From Acidimicrobiia bacterium (GTDB lineage: Bacteria; Actinomycetota; Acidimicrobiia; Acidimicrobiales; Ilumatobacteraceae): a DNA stretch of 6,509 nucleotides. Location: assembly GCA_013811855.1 (NCBI GenBank), contig JACCUL010000131.1, forward strand, positions 1 through 6,509, given 5' to 3'. The notes beneath the pieces were generated by a model. The model was given only the letters and a program-made list of their open reading frames with translations, did no database searches and was not told the origin of the DNA. Each line of letters starts with the position of its first letter. Position 1 is the first letter of the stretch. Both the position numbers and the translations under genes were made by a program. Positions 1 through 5,050 of this stretch are shown here, piece after piece.

Positions 1-1
1 C

Positions 2-1093
2 TCACGTCAGCACCTCCTCGATCGGACGGCCGTCGTGGATCCGTAGCACGCGCTCGGGCACCGCCGTCGGCGGCACGGTGCCGGCGGTCGTGATCACGAT
101 CTGCCCAGTCGGCAGGTGGCCCAGCAATGCCGCGGCCCGACCGGCATCGAGCTCGGACAGCACGTCGTCCAGCACGAGCACCGGTGTCGAGCCGGTCCGT
201 TCGGCCACCAGACGGTGCGCCCCGAGTCGCAGGGCCAGCGCCATCGTCCGCTGTTCGCCCTGCGAGGCATGGGTGCGAGCCGGTAGACCGGCGATGACGA
301 GCTCCAGCTCGTCGCGGTGCGGTCCCACCGTCGACAGGCCCCGCCGCACGTCGGCACCACGGGCGTCGAGCAGGGCCGCCGCCAAACCGCTGATCCGCCA
401 GGCCGGCTCGTAGCGCAACGACAGCGTCGTCGGCCCGCCAGCGAGGTGAACGTAGGCCTCGACGACGTGCGGCGTGATGCGCTCCACGAGCATCGCCCGC
501 GCCTGCCCGAACCGCTCCCCGACCTCGGCCAACTTGGCGTCCCAGACATCGAGGGTCCGCGCCGCGTCCGCGTCGAGCCGCCCGCCGGCCTGGCGCAACA
601 ACACGTTGCGTTGGCGGACGATGCGATCGAGCTCCAACCGGGCGGCGTCGTACTTCATGGCCAGCGCGACCAGCGTGTCGTCGAGGAACCGGCGGCGCTC
701 GTCGGGACCACCCTTGACGATGATCAGGTCGTCGGGCGAGAACACCGTCACCCGCACCACGCCGAGCAGGTCGCGGGACCGACCGAGCCGCTGGCGGTTG
801 ACCTGCACGCGGTTGCGACCGGCCAACGCCAGCTCGGCCTCGACGAGCGACGTCCTGCCGTCGTCGTCGCGCACGTGGGCCCGCACGATCGCCGAGGTGG
901 AGCCGGCGCGCACGAGCGCGCCGGGCGGCGCCCCACGGAAGCTCGACAACGTCGCCATGTACGCCAGGGCCTCGGCGAAGTTCGTCTTGCCTTGCCCGTT
1001 GTCGCCGACGACCACGGTCGTGCCCGACGTGAGCGGGAAGTCGGCGTGGTGGTAGTTGCGGAAGTCCGCCAGCTCGAGGCGCTCGACGATCAC
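2..1093 (-). CDS. recF: DNA replication/repair protein RecF
   Basis: RecF is a cytoplasmic SMC/ABC-like ATPase that binds DNA at single-strand gaps and, with RecO and RecR, helps load RecA and maintain stalled forks. The 363-residue length is normal for the family and the gene is complete, its TGA stop lying at the very edge of the window. Visible motifs in order: Walker A GDNGQGKT (residues 30-37); the RecF-typical FSPDDL and RRRFLD region (118-138); STVGPHRDEL (254-263); ABC signature SQGEQR (277-282); Walker B VLVLDD (305-310); and D-loop SELD (313-316). The GTG start gives the canonical N-terminus MIVERLELADFRNY. No good Shine-Dalgarno precedes it, and dnaN ends only 19 nt upstream, so translation probably depends on coupling to dnaN in a shared transcript. 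No catalytic residue appears to be missing. Confidence 0.97.
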   Translation of the reverse strand: MIVERLELADFRNYHHADFPLTSGTTVVVGDNGQGKTNFAEALAYMATLSSFRGAPPGALVRAGSTSAIVRAHVRDDDGRTSLVEAELALAGRNRVQVNRQRLGRSRDLLGVVRVTVFSPDDLIIVKGGPDERRRFLDDTLVALAMKYDAARLELDRIVRQRNVLLRQAGGRLDADAARTLDVWDAKLAEVGERFGQARAMLVERITPHVVEAYVHLAGGPTTLSLRYEPAWRISGLAAALLDARGADVRRGLSTVGPHRDELELVIAGLPARTHASQGEQRTMALALRLGAHRLVAERTGSTPVLVLDDVLSELDAGRAAALLGHLPTGQIVITTAGTVPPTAVPERVLRIHDGRPIEEVLT

Positions 1094-1112
1094 CGCGGAC
1101 CAGCAGCGTCGG

Positions 1113-2207
1113 CTACGGCACCCGCACCGGCATCAGCAGGTACAGGTAGTCGTCGCGCCCGACGGCCCTGATGACGGCGGGCTTCATCGGATCCATCGTC
1201 GACAGGGTGACCTCGTCGGCATCCACCGCGTCGACGCCGGCGGCAAGGTAGTCAGGGTTGAACGCCACCGTCATCTCGGTGCCGTCGTAGGTGGCGTCGA
1301 TCTCCTCCGACGCGTTGCCGACGTCCTGGGTGATGGCCGTCAGGCGCAACGTGTCGCCGCCCAACCCCAACCGGACCGGCGTCGCGTCCTGGGCCAGGAT
1401 CTTGACCCGTCGCAGCGCCTCGAGCAGGGCGTCCTTGCCGACCGTCAACACGTTGGGATACGACGATGGGAGCAGGTTCCGGTAGTTGGGGTACTCCCCC
1501 TCGATCAGGCGGGTCGTGAGACGGGTCCCGCCGGCTTCGAACACCGCGTCGCGGGCCCCGAGGCGCACCTGCAGATCATCGGCGTGGCCGAGGAGGCGTT
1601 GGAGCTCGTTCAGCGCTCGACTGGGGATCAGCACCCTCTGCCCGCCGGCCAGCATGTCGTTCTCGGGGAGATCGCGCACGGCCAGCCGATAGGAGTCGGT
1701 GGCGACCATTCGCATCCCGTCGTCCTCGGCGGCGACGAGAACGCCCGTCAGCACGGCTCGGGCGTCGTCTGTGCTGGCCGCCCGCACGACCTGACGCAAC
1801 GCGTCGGCGACGACCGACGATGACAGCGTGACGGCCTCGGCCACCGACTCGGTCTGCACCGGGTAGTCGTCGAGACCGAGTGGCCGGATGGCGAAGTGCG
1901 ACCGCCCGGCGCTGATCCCGAGCTCCTCGCCTTCCAGCTCCATCTCGACCGCCCCCGACGGCAACGACCGCACGATGTCGGCAACCAACCGGGCCGGCAC
2001 GACGACCGCACCGTCACGCTCGCCACCTACGGCGATGGCCAGGCGGATCGACAACTCGAGGTCGGTGCCGGTGATCGACAGCTCGTCACCGCGCACCTCC
2101 ATGCGGACGCCGGACAGAGCCGGCAGGCTGCTACTGCGACTGCTCGCCGCCCGCCCCGCCGTCGTCAGTGCTTCTGCCAGGACGTCACGTTCGCAACGGA
2201 ACTTCAC
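1113..2207 (-). CDS. dnaN: DNA polymerase III beta subunit (sliding clamp)
   Basis: DnaN forms the dimeric ring that encircles DNA and tethers the replicative polymerase and many repair proteins. At 364 residues it is the usual size for three repeated clamp domains (about 1-122, 123-245 and 246-364 by analogy with E. coli). Family hallmarks are ATDSYRLAVR (169-178), RLIEGEYPNYRNLLP (233-247), FNPDYLAAGVDAV (316-328) and the C-terminal YLYLLMPVRV, whose MP(V/M)R part lines the partner-binding pocket. The protein ends with one proline beyond the usual MPxR(L/V) terminus. The start is GTG, supported by a GAAAGG Shine-Dalgarno-like element at 2215-2220 with a 7-nt spacer and by the conserved MKFRCERDVL opening. 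It lies downstream of dnaA in the same direction, separated by the candidate origin, and is followed 19 nt later by recF. Confidence 0.98.
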   Translation of the reverse strand: MKFRCERDVLAEALTTAGRAASSRSSSLPALSGVRMEVRGDELSITGTDLELSIRLAIAVGGERDGAVVVPARLVADIVRSLPSGAVEMELEGEELGISAGRSHFAIRPLGLDDYPVQTESVAEAVTLSSSVVADALRQVVRAASTDDARAVLTGVLVAAEDDGMRMVATDSYRLAVRDLPENDMLAGGQRVLIPSRALNELQRLLGHADDLQVRLGARDAVFEAGGTRLTTRLIEGEYPNYRNLLPSSYPNVLTVGKDALLEALRRVKILAQDATPVRLGLGGDTLRLTAITQDVGNASEEIDATYDGTEMTVAFNPDYLAAGVDAVDADEVTLSTMDPMKPAVIRAVGRDDYLYLLMPVRVP

Positions 2208-2250
2208 AGTGCGGCCTTTCCCACATCGAGGTGATGGAACAAGATGGTCG

Positions 2251-2259
2251 TAGTAATAG
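2251..2259. promoter_or_regulatory. Candidate DnaA-trio element (TAG-TAA-TAG)
   Basis: The plus strand reads TAG TAA TAG, which is 3'-GAT-AAT-GAT-5' when read away from the neighbouring DnaA box. This matches the DnaA-trio consensus 3'-(G/A)A(T/A)-5' described for bacterial unwinding elements. A 4-nt spacer (GTGC, 2260-2263) separates it from the box-like 9-mer at 2264-2272. The order box, GC-containing spacer, trios, then dnaN is the same as in Bacillus subtilis. Only three repeats are present and the adjoining box is degenerate, so this is a candidate only. Confidence 0.45.
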
Positions 2260-2263
2260 GTGC

Positions 2264-2272
2264 TGTGGATTG
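2264..2272 (-). promoter_or_regulatory. Degenerate DnaA box next to the trio run
   Basis: On the minus strand this reads CAATCCACA, two mismatches (positions 1 and 2) from TTATCCACA, with the ATCCACA core kept. Its orientation points towards the TAG/TAA/TAG run and dnaN, as expected for a box that seeds DnaA loading at an unwinding region. Confidence 0.45.
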
Positions 2273-2323
2273 GGGACGACGCACCGTCATCCCAGCGTAG
2301 GGCGCGTATCGAGCCGCGCCGGG

Positions 2324-2332
2324 TTGTCCACC
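2324..2332 (+). promoter_or_regulatory. DnaA box (TTGTCCACC)
   Basis: TTGTCCACC differs only at the last base from the actinobacterial DnaA box TTGTCCACA. It lies in the dnaA-dnaN gap, 52 nt from the dnaN-proximal box. Confidence 0.6.
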
Positions 2333-2368
2333 ATGATCCCCAGCGCGCGGATCACAGCGATGTCATTC

Positions 2369-2393
2369 GGTGGACGACGGCGAGTTGTCCACC
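2369..2393. promoter_or_regulatory. Inverted pair of DnaA boxes
   Basis: Two box-like 9-mers face each other: 2369-2377 (minus strand, TCGTCCACC) and 2385-2393 (plus strand, TTGTCCACC). Their GGTGGAC and GTCCACC parts form a perfect 7-bp inverted repeat (2369-2375 and 2387-2393) around 11 nt. The second box has one mismatch from TTGTCCACA and the first has two. Both carry C rather than A at position 9, like the box at 2324. Confidence 0.55.
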
Positions 2394-2406
2394 GAACCAC
2401 ACCCCG

Positions 2407-2415
2407 GTGTCCACA
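2407..2415 (+). promoter_or_regulatory. DnaA box (GTGTCCACA)
   Basis: GTGTCCACA has one mismatch (position 1) from TTGTCCACA and keeps the full TCCACA core. It is the box nearest the dnaA 3' end within the gap and has the same orientation as the boxes at 2324 and 2385. Confidence 0.55.
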
Positions 2416-2504
2416 CGATGTCTCCAGGATGTCCGGTAGGCATTGGCCGCTCACGCGCTTGGAGGCGCCGGCGTGTCGGACCCGTGCTGTCACCTCTGAA
2501 CAAC

Positions 2505-3896
2505 TCATGACTTGAGCCGCTGCAACAGATCGGTGACCTGGTCGTAGATCTGCTTGCGTTCCGACATCAGGCGTTGGATCTTGTCGACGGCGTGGATGAC
2601 GGTCGTGTGATCGCGCCCACCGAAGATGCGGGCAATGCCGGGGTAGCTCAGCTCGGTCAGCTCACGGAACACGTACATGGCGATCTGACGGGCGGTCACG
2701 AGCGGTCGCTGCCGGGACTTGCCCTGCAGCGCGGTGACCTCGAAGCCGAGGATCCCGGCGATCTCGTCGAGCAGTTCGGCGTCGGTGCGCGCTCGCGGCG
2801 TGGCCTCGCGTAGGAGATCGGCGAGCAGACGCGTCGCCAGCTCGGTCGTGATCGGAACGTGGTTGAGGCTGGAGAAGGCCGTGACGCGGATCAGCGCCCC
2901 TTCGAGCTCGCGGATGTTGGTGGAGATCTTGGTGGCGATGAACTCCAAGGTTTCGGCCGGGACCTTGACGTGGTCACGCTCGGCCTTGTTGCGCAGGATG
3001 GCCAGGCGGGTCTCCAGGTCGGGGGGCTGGATGTCGGTGATCAGCCCCCATTTGAACCGCCCGCGGAGGCGCTCCTCCAGGGTCGGGATGGCATCGGGCA
3101 CACGGTCGGACGAGATCACGACCTGCTTGTTGGCACCGTGCAGGGAGTTGAAGGTGTGGAAGAACTCCTCCTGCAGACCCTCACGGTTGGCAAGGAACTG
3201 GATGTCGTCGATCAACAGCACGTCGATGTCGCGATAGCGGCGCTTGAAGGCCGCTCCTGTGTTCGTGCGGATGGCGTCGACGAACTCGTTGAGGAACGTC
3301 TCCGTCGAGACGTACCGCACCTCGTGGTGCTGGTAGTTCTGGTGCACGTAGTGACCGATGGCGTGCAGCAGATGAGTCTTGCCGAGCCCGGCGATGCCGT
3401 AGATGAACAATGGGTTGTACGACCGCGCCGGCGTCTCCGCCACACGCAGTGCCGCCGCCAGGGCGAACTGGTTCGAGGCGCCCTTGACGAACGTCTCGAA
3501 CGTGTAGCGCGGGTTGAGCCCAGGACCGTCGAGCATCGCCGTGCCGTCCGGAGCCACGACGAGCGGGCCAGGGACCAGGCCGTGCACGTCGACGGCCAGC
3601 GTGCCGGCTCGGGCGATGTATTCGTCGTCGTAGTCGTGCGGGGAGGCGGCCACGACGACGTCGAGCCGGCAGCCCGGTGCGACGATCGACTCGAGTGCTT
3701 CGGCGACGAGCGGCAGGTAGCGCGTCAGGATGCGATCCTTGACGTGGTTGCTGGGCACGCTGATCTGCAACGCCCCACCGTCGACGTCGAGGGGAATGAC
3801 ATCCGAAAAGGTCGAGAACCAGACCGCTTCGGTGAGCTGATCTCGCAGTTGCGTTGCGACCGCCGCCCACACTTGGTCCTGGTCGCTCACTTGCAA
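2505..3896 (-). CDS. dnaA: Chromosomal replication initiator protein DnaA
   Basis: DnaA is the AAA+ ATPase that binds DnaA boxes, unwinds oriC and recruits the helicase. With the TTG start used here it has 463 residues. Domain I covers about 8-84 and is followed by a short linker. AAA+ domain III starts at LNPRYTF (127) and has Walker A GIAGLGKT (167-174), Walker B LLIDDIQ (227-233), sensor 1 SSDR (262-265), the arginine-finger region RLRGRFKWG (finger probably Arg280) and sensor 2 NIRELEGAL (Arg329). Domain IV carries the signature GGRDHTTVIHA (426-436). Start choice: TTG at 3894-3896 has AGGAG (3903-3907) at a 6-nt spacer; GTG at 3888-3890 (MSDQDQVW) is a close alternative with a 12-nt spacer. 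An in-frame GTG at 3957-3959 would add 21 non-conserved residues encoded by the DnaA-box cluster and is rejected. That upstream cluster suggests autoregulation. Confidence 0.97.
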   Translation of the reverse strand: MQVSDQDQVWAAVATQLRDQLTEAVWFSTFSDVIPLDVDGGALQISVPSNHVKDRILTRYLPLVAEALESIVAPGCRLDVVVAASPHDYDDEYIARAGTLAVDVHGLVPGPLVVAPDGTAMLDGPGLNPRYTFETFVKGASNQFALAAALRVAETPARSYNPLFIYGIAGLGKTHLLHAIGHYVHQNYQHHEVRYVSTETFLNEFVDAIRTNTGAAFKRRYRDIDVLLIDDIQFLANREGLQEEFFHTFNSLHGANKQVVISSDRVPDAIPTLEERLRGRFKWGLITDIQPPDLETRLAILRNKAERDHVKVPAETLEFIATKISTNIRELEGALIRVTAFSSLNHVPITTELATRLLADLLREATPRARTDAELLDEIAGILGFEVTALQGKSRQRPLVTARQIAMYVFRELTELSYPGIARIFGGRDHTTVIHAVDKIQRLMSERKQIYDQVTDLLQRLKS

Positions 3897-3902
3897 GTTT
3901 CG

Positions 3903-3907
3903 CTCCT
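3903..3907 (-). promoter_or_regulatory. dnaA ribosome binding site
   Basis: AGGAG on the minus strand, 6 nt from the TTG at 3896 and 12 nt from the GTG at 3890. It argues against the far-upstream GTG at 3959, which has no such element and lies upstream of this site. Confidence 0.6.
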
Positions 3908-3923
3908 GCTGCCCTCGGTCCGA

Positions 3924-3956
3924 GCGTCCACACGTTGTCCACACGTTTGTGGAAAT
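3924..3956. promoter_or_regulatory. DnaA-box cluster upstream of dnaA
   Basis: Three boxes are packed into 33 bp. They are GCGTCCACA (3924-3932, plus), a perfect TTGTCCACA (3935-3943, plus) and ATTTCCACA (3948-3956, minus). The first two fall in a perfect tandem 11-bp repeat GTCCACACGTT (3926-3936 and 3937-3947), which places them one helical turn apart. The second and third form an inverted repeat TCCACA-CGTT-TGTGGA (3938-3953). The cluster starts 28 nt upstream of the dnaA start, fitting either autorepression of dnaA or the second half of a bipartite origin. The box matches are directly visible; the role is inferred. Confidence 0.75.
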
Positions 3957-4077
3957 CACAACATCACCGGCCGACGTCGCCCCGTGACCGAACGCGGGAC
4001 GCTATCACGGCCATCGGCCAGCCCGGGCCGGCCTCGAGCGCGTTCGTGGGCTCGCCTGGACGCCGTGCGGGGCGGCG

Positions 4078-4106
4078 TTGCGGGGTGATGGCGCGGGTCG
4101 TAGCCT
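4078..4106 (+). promoter_or_regulatory. Putative sigma70-type promoter for the rpmH operon
   Basis: TTGCGG (4078-4083) and TAGCCT (4101-4106) are separated by exactly 17 nt. The TTG core and the TAnnnT form of the -10 hexamer fit actinobacterial housekeeping promoters. Transcription would start around 4113 and leave a leader of roughly 105 nt before rpmH. It rests on hexamer matching alone. Confidence 0.4.
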
Positions 4107-4147
4107 TGGCCGGTCGGTGAGACCCGGACCGGGCCTTCCCCGCGTGA

Positions 4148-4163
4148 CCTGGTCCGATCCAGG
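4148..4163 (+). other. Small hairpin in the rpmH leader
   Basis: CCTGG (4148-4152) pairs with CCAGG (4159-4163) around a 6-nt loop, within the presumed rpmH 5' untranslated region. The stem is only 5 bp, and such pairs are common by chance in DNA this GC-rich, so a regulatory role is weakly supported. Confidence 0.2.
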
Positions 4164-4209
4164 CCGGGCGGCGTCCACGTCCCTCCCACCATCACAACCG
4201 CACCGACTC

Positions 4210-4213
4210 GGAG
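4210..4213 (+). promoter_or_regulatory. rpmH ribosome binding site
   Basis: GGAG lies 5 nt before the GTG at 4219. It fixes that codon as the start and excludes the much longer upstream reading in the same frame, whose extra residues do not resemble L34. Confidence 0.7.
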
Positions 4214-4218
4214 CCGCC

Positions 4219-4353
4219 GTGAAGCGCACGTACCAACCGAACACCCGCCGCCGGGCCCGCAAGCACGGCTTCCGCGCCTGGATGCGCACCCGTGCCGGGC
4301 GATCGATCATCAAGGCGCGCCGGCTCAAGGGCCGCACGCGCCTGTCGGCTTGA
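4219..4353 (+). CDS. rpmH: 50S ribosomal protein L34
   Basis: L34 is a very small, highly basic protein of the large ribosomal subunit that packs against 23S rRNA. The 44-residue product begins with the family signature KRTYQPNTRRRARKHGF and continues with MRTRAGR and a basic KARRLKGRTRLSA tail. Both length and sequence are typical. The GTG start is set by GGAG at 4210-4213 and by the conserved N-terminus. Its TGA stop overlaps the TTG start of rnpA (TTGA, 4350-4353), so the two are probably translationally coupled. It is the first gene of the rightward operon and lies divergent to dnaA, the standard arrangement around bacterial origins. Confidence 0.98.
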   Translation: MKRTYQPNTRRRARKHGFRAWMRTRAGRSIIKARRLKGRTRLSA

Positions 4354-4694
4354 TCGGCCGGATCCACGGGCGCCGCGCCTTCGATCGGCTGGCCCGTGGC
4401 GGTCGCCGTTCCCACGCCGGGGCGCTGTGGTGCACGTACGCGCCCGACGAGCACCTCGTCCCCCTCCGGGTGGCGTTCGCCATCCCTCGCGCCGTCGGAT
4501 CGGCCGTGACCCGCAACCGGCTCCGTCGACGGCTCCGCGCGCTGCTCGCCGAGCAGACCGCGCTGGCCTCGGGTGCGCTGCTCGTGGGCGCGAAACCGAC
4601 GGCTGTCGAACTGACGTTCGTCCAACTGCGCGACAACCTGCGTCGCCTGGTCACCCTCGTCGCGTCGTCGACCGCCCTCGGAACGTCCTCGTGA
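4350..4694 (+). CDS. rnpA: Ribonuclease P protein component
   Basis: RnpA is the small basic protein subunit of RNase P. It assists the catalytic RNA in removing 5' leaders from precursor tRNAs. The product has 114 residues, typical for the family. The diagnostic segment is RVAFAIPRAVGSAVTRNRLRRRLR (split here as RVAFAIPRAVGSAV, residues 40-53, then TRNRLRRRLR, 54-63), containing the RNR motif at 55-57. The N-terminus (MIGRIHGRRAFDRL) matches the usual opening, which supports the TTG start at 4350-4352 even though no clear Shine-Dalgarno precedes it. No other in-frame start lies before the conserved region. The gene overlaps rpmH upstream (TTGA) and yidD downstream (GTGA), each by 4 nt, indicating expression by coupling to its neighbours. 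Confidence 0.95.
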   Translation: MIGRIHGRRAFDRLARGGRRSHAGALWCTYAPDEHLVPLRVAFAIPRAVGSAVTRNRLRRRLRALLAEQTALASGALLVGAKPTAVELTFVQLRDNLRRLVTLVASSTALGTSS

Positions 4695-5044
4695 CGTTCA
4701 TTGCGCTTCCCCACCACGCCGGCCGCGCGTGGGCGCGGCCTCGTCGTCGCGGCGTCGCTGGCACGAGCGATGGTGCTCCCGGGACCACTCGACTCGATGT
4801 CGCCCCGCCGCCGTCACGCCTGATCAGGGCCATCGACTGGTACCAGCGGGCGCAGGAAGGCCAGCCGTCGCCCTGCCGGTTCACGCCGTCGTGCTCGGCC
4901 TACGCCCGGGAGGCGCTGGAACGCCACGGCCGGCGCCGGGGTCTGTGGCTGACGCTGCGCCGGCTGGCCCGGTGCCGTCCCCTCGGCCCGTCCGGCTGGG
5001 ATCCTGTGCCCTACGCGCCTTGCTCCCCCACGAAGGATCACTGA
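4691..5044 (+). CDS. yidD: Membrane protein insertion efficiency factor YidD (N-terminally extended)
   Basis: YidD is a small membrane-associated protein that helps YidC-dependent insertion of membrane proteins. The family core runs from LIRAIDWYQRA (about residue 44) through PCRFTPSCSAYAREALERHG, with the conserved cysteine pair, to ARCRPLGPSGWDPVP. The only credible in-frame start is GTG at 4691, which overlaps the rnpA stop by 4 nt (GTGA). This gives 117 residues against roughly 70-90 in typical YidD proteins; the excess is a 43-residue N-terminal stretch rich in Arg, Ala, Gly and Pro (MTFIALPHHAGRAW at its beginning). A non-standard CTG start at 4820 would give a conventional length but has no visible ribosome binding site. 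yidC follows after 6 nt, in line with the proposed role. Confidence 0.9.
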   Translation: MTFIALPHHAGRAWARPRRRGVAGTSDGAPGTTRLDVAPPPSRLIRAIDWYQRAQEGQPSPCRFTPSCSAYAREALERHGRRRGLWLTLRRLARCRPLGPSGWDPVPYAPCSPTKDH

Positions 5045-5050
5045 CCACTC

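Larger units (their letters stand above)
2208..2504. other. Candidate oriC, dnaN-proximal half (dnaA-dnaN intergenic region)
   Basis: This 297-nt gene-free stretch sits between dnaA and dnaN, the classical position of bacterial oriC. By eye it has five DnaA-box-like 9-mers in both orientations (2264-2272, 2324-2332, 2369-2377, 2385-2393 and 2407-2415). The least GC-rich part of the stretch is near dnaN (about 2229-2271), where unwinding would be expected, and it includes a TAG-TAA-TAG run. Small open frames cross it in both directions, but none resembles a known protein and they run through the boxes. I could not identify convincing -35/-10 elements for dnaN here. The location is established knowledge; the assignment as the working origin is inference. 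Confidence 0.7.
3897..4218. other. Divergent dnaA-rpmH intergenic region
   Basis: About 320 nt without a credible gene separate the divergent dnaA and rpmH. The dnaA side holds the ribosome binding site and the DnaA-box cluster. The rpmH side holds a plausible promoter and a leader. In between (about 3961-4077) I see only GC-rich sequence; a TAGCGT hexamer on the minus strand (3999-4004) could be a dnaA -10 element, but no matching -35 is visible. Open frames through this region are arginine/proline-rich and look like by-products of GC-rich DNA. Confidence 0.6.

Noticed and set aside
317..1171. A long plus-strand frame opposite recF
   Set aside because: Antisense to RecF with all motifs intact on the other strand; Arg/His/Gln-rich composition is typical of a shadow frame.
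2291..2300. TACGCT on the minus strand as a dnaN -10 box
   Set aside because: No acceptable -35 hexamer at normal spacing; the match is at background level.
2287..2508. A 73-codon minus-strand frame whose ATG overlaps the dnaA stop (ATGA)
   Set aside because: The overlap looks like a coupled gene, but the frame runs through the DnaA boxes, has no recognisable domain, and standard gene order has no gene here. It is most likely chance.
2168..2515. A 115-codon plus-strand frame across the dnaA-dnaN gap
   Set aside because: It overlaps both dnaN and dnaA ends on the opposite strand, with no family resemblance; a shadow of GC-rich DNA.
3999..4004. TAGCGT on the minus strand as a dnaA -10 box
   Set aside because: No TTG-like -35 at 16-18 nt spacing, so it is not reported as a promoter.
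2859..4088. A 409-codon plus-strand frame opposite dnaA
   Set aside because: It is antisense to the unmistakable DnaA coding sequence, and its composition (Val/Asp/Arg/Gly-rich) is the usual mirror of a high-GC gene.
4123..4133. CCCGGACCGGG near-palindrome in the rpmH leader
   Set aside because: A one-base loop cannot form a normal hairpin, and such palindromes are expected often in GC-rich DNA.
3956..4195. Possible small minus-strand gene upstream of dnaA
   Set aside because: Arg/Pro/Gly-rich, no recognisable motif, and it overlaps the putative rpmH promoter and leader.
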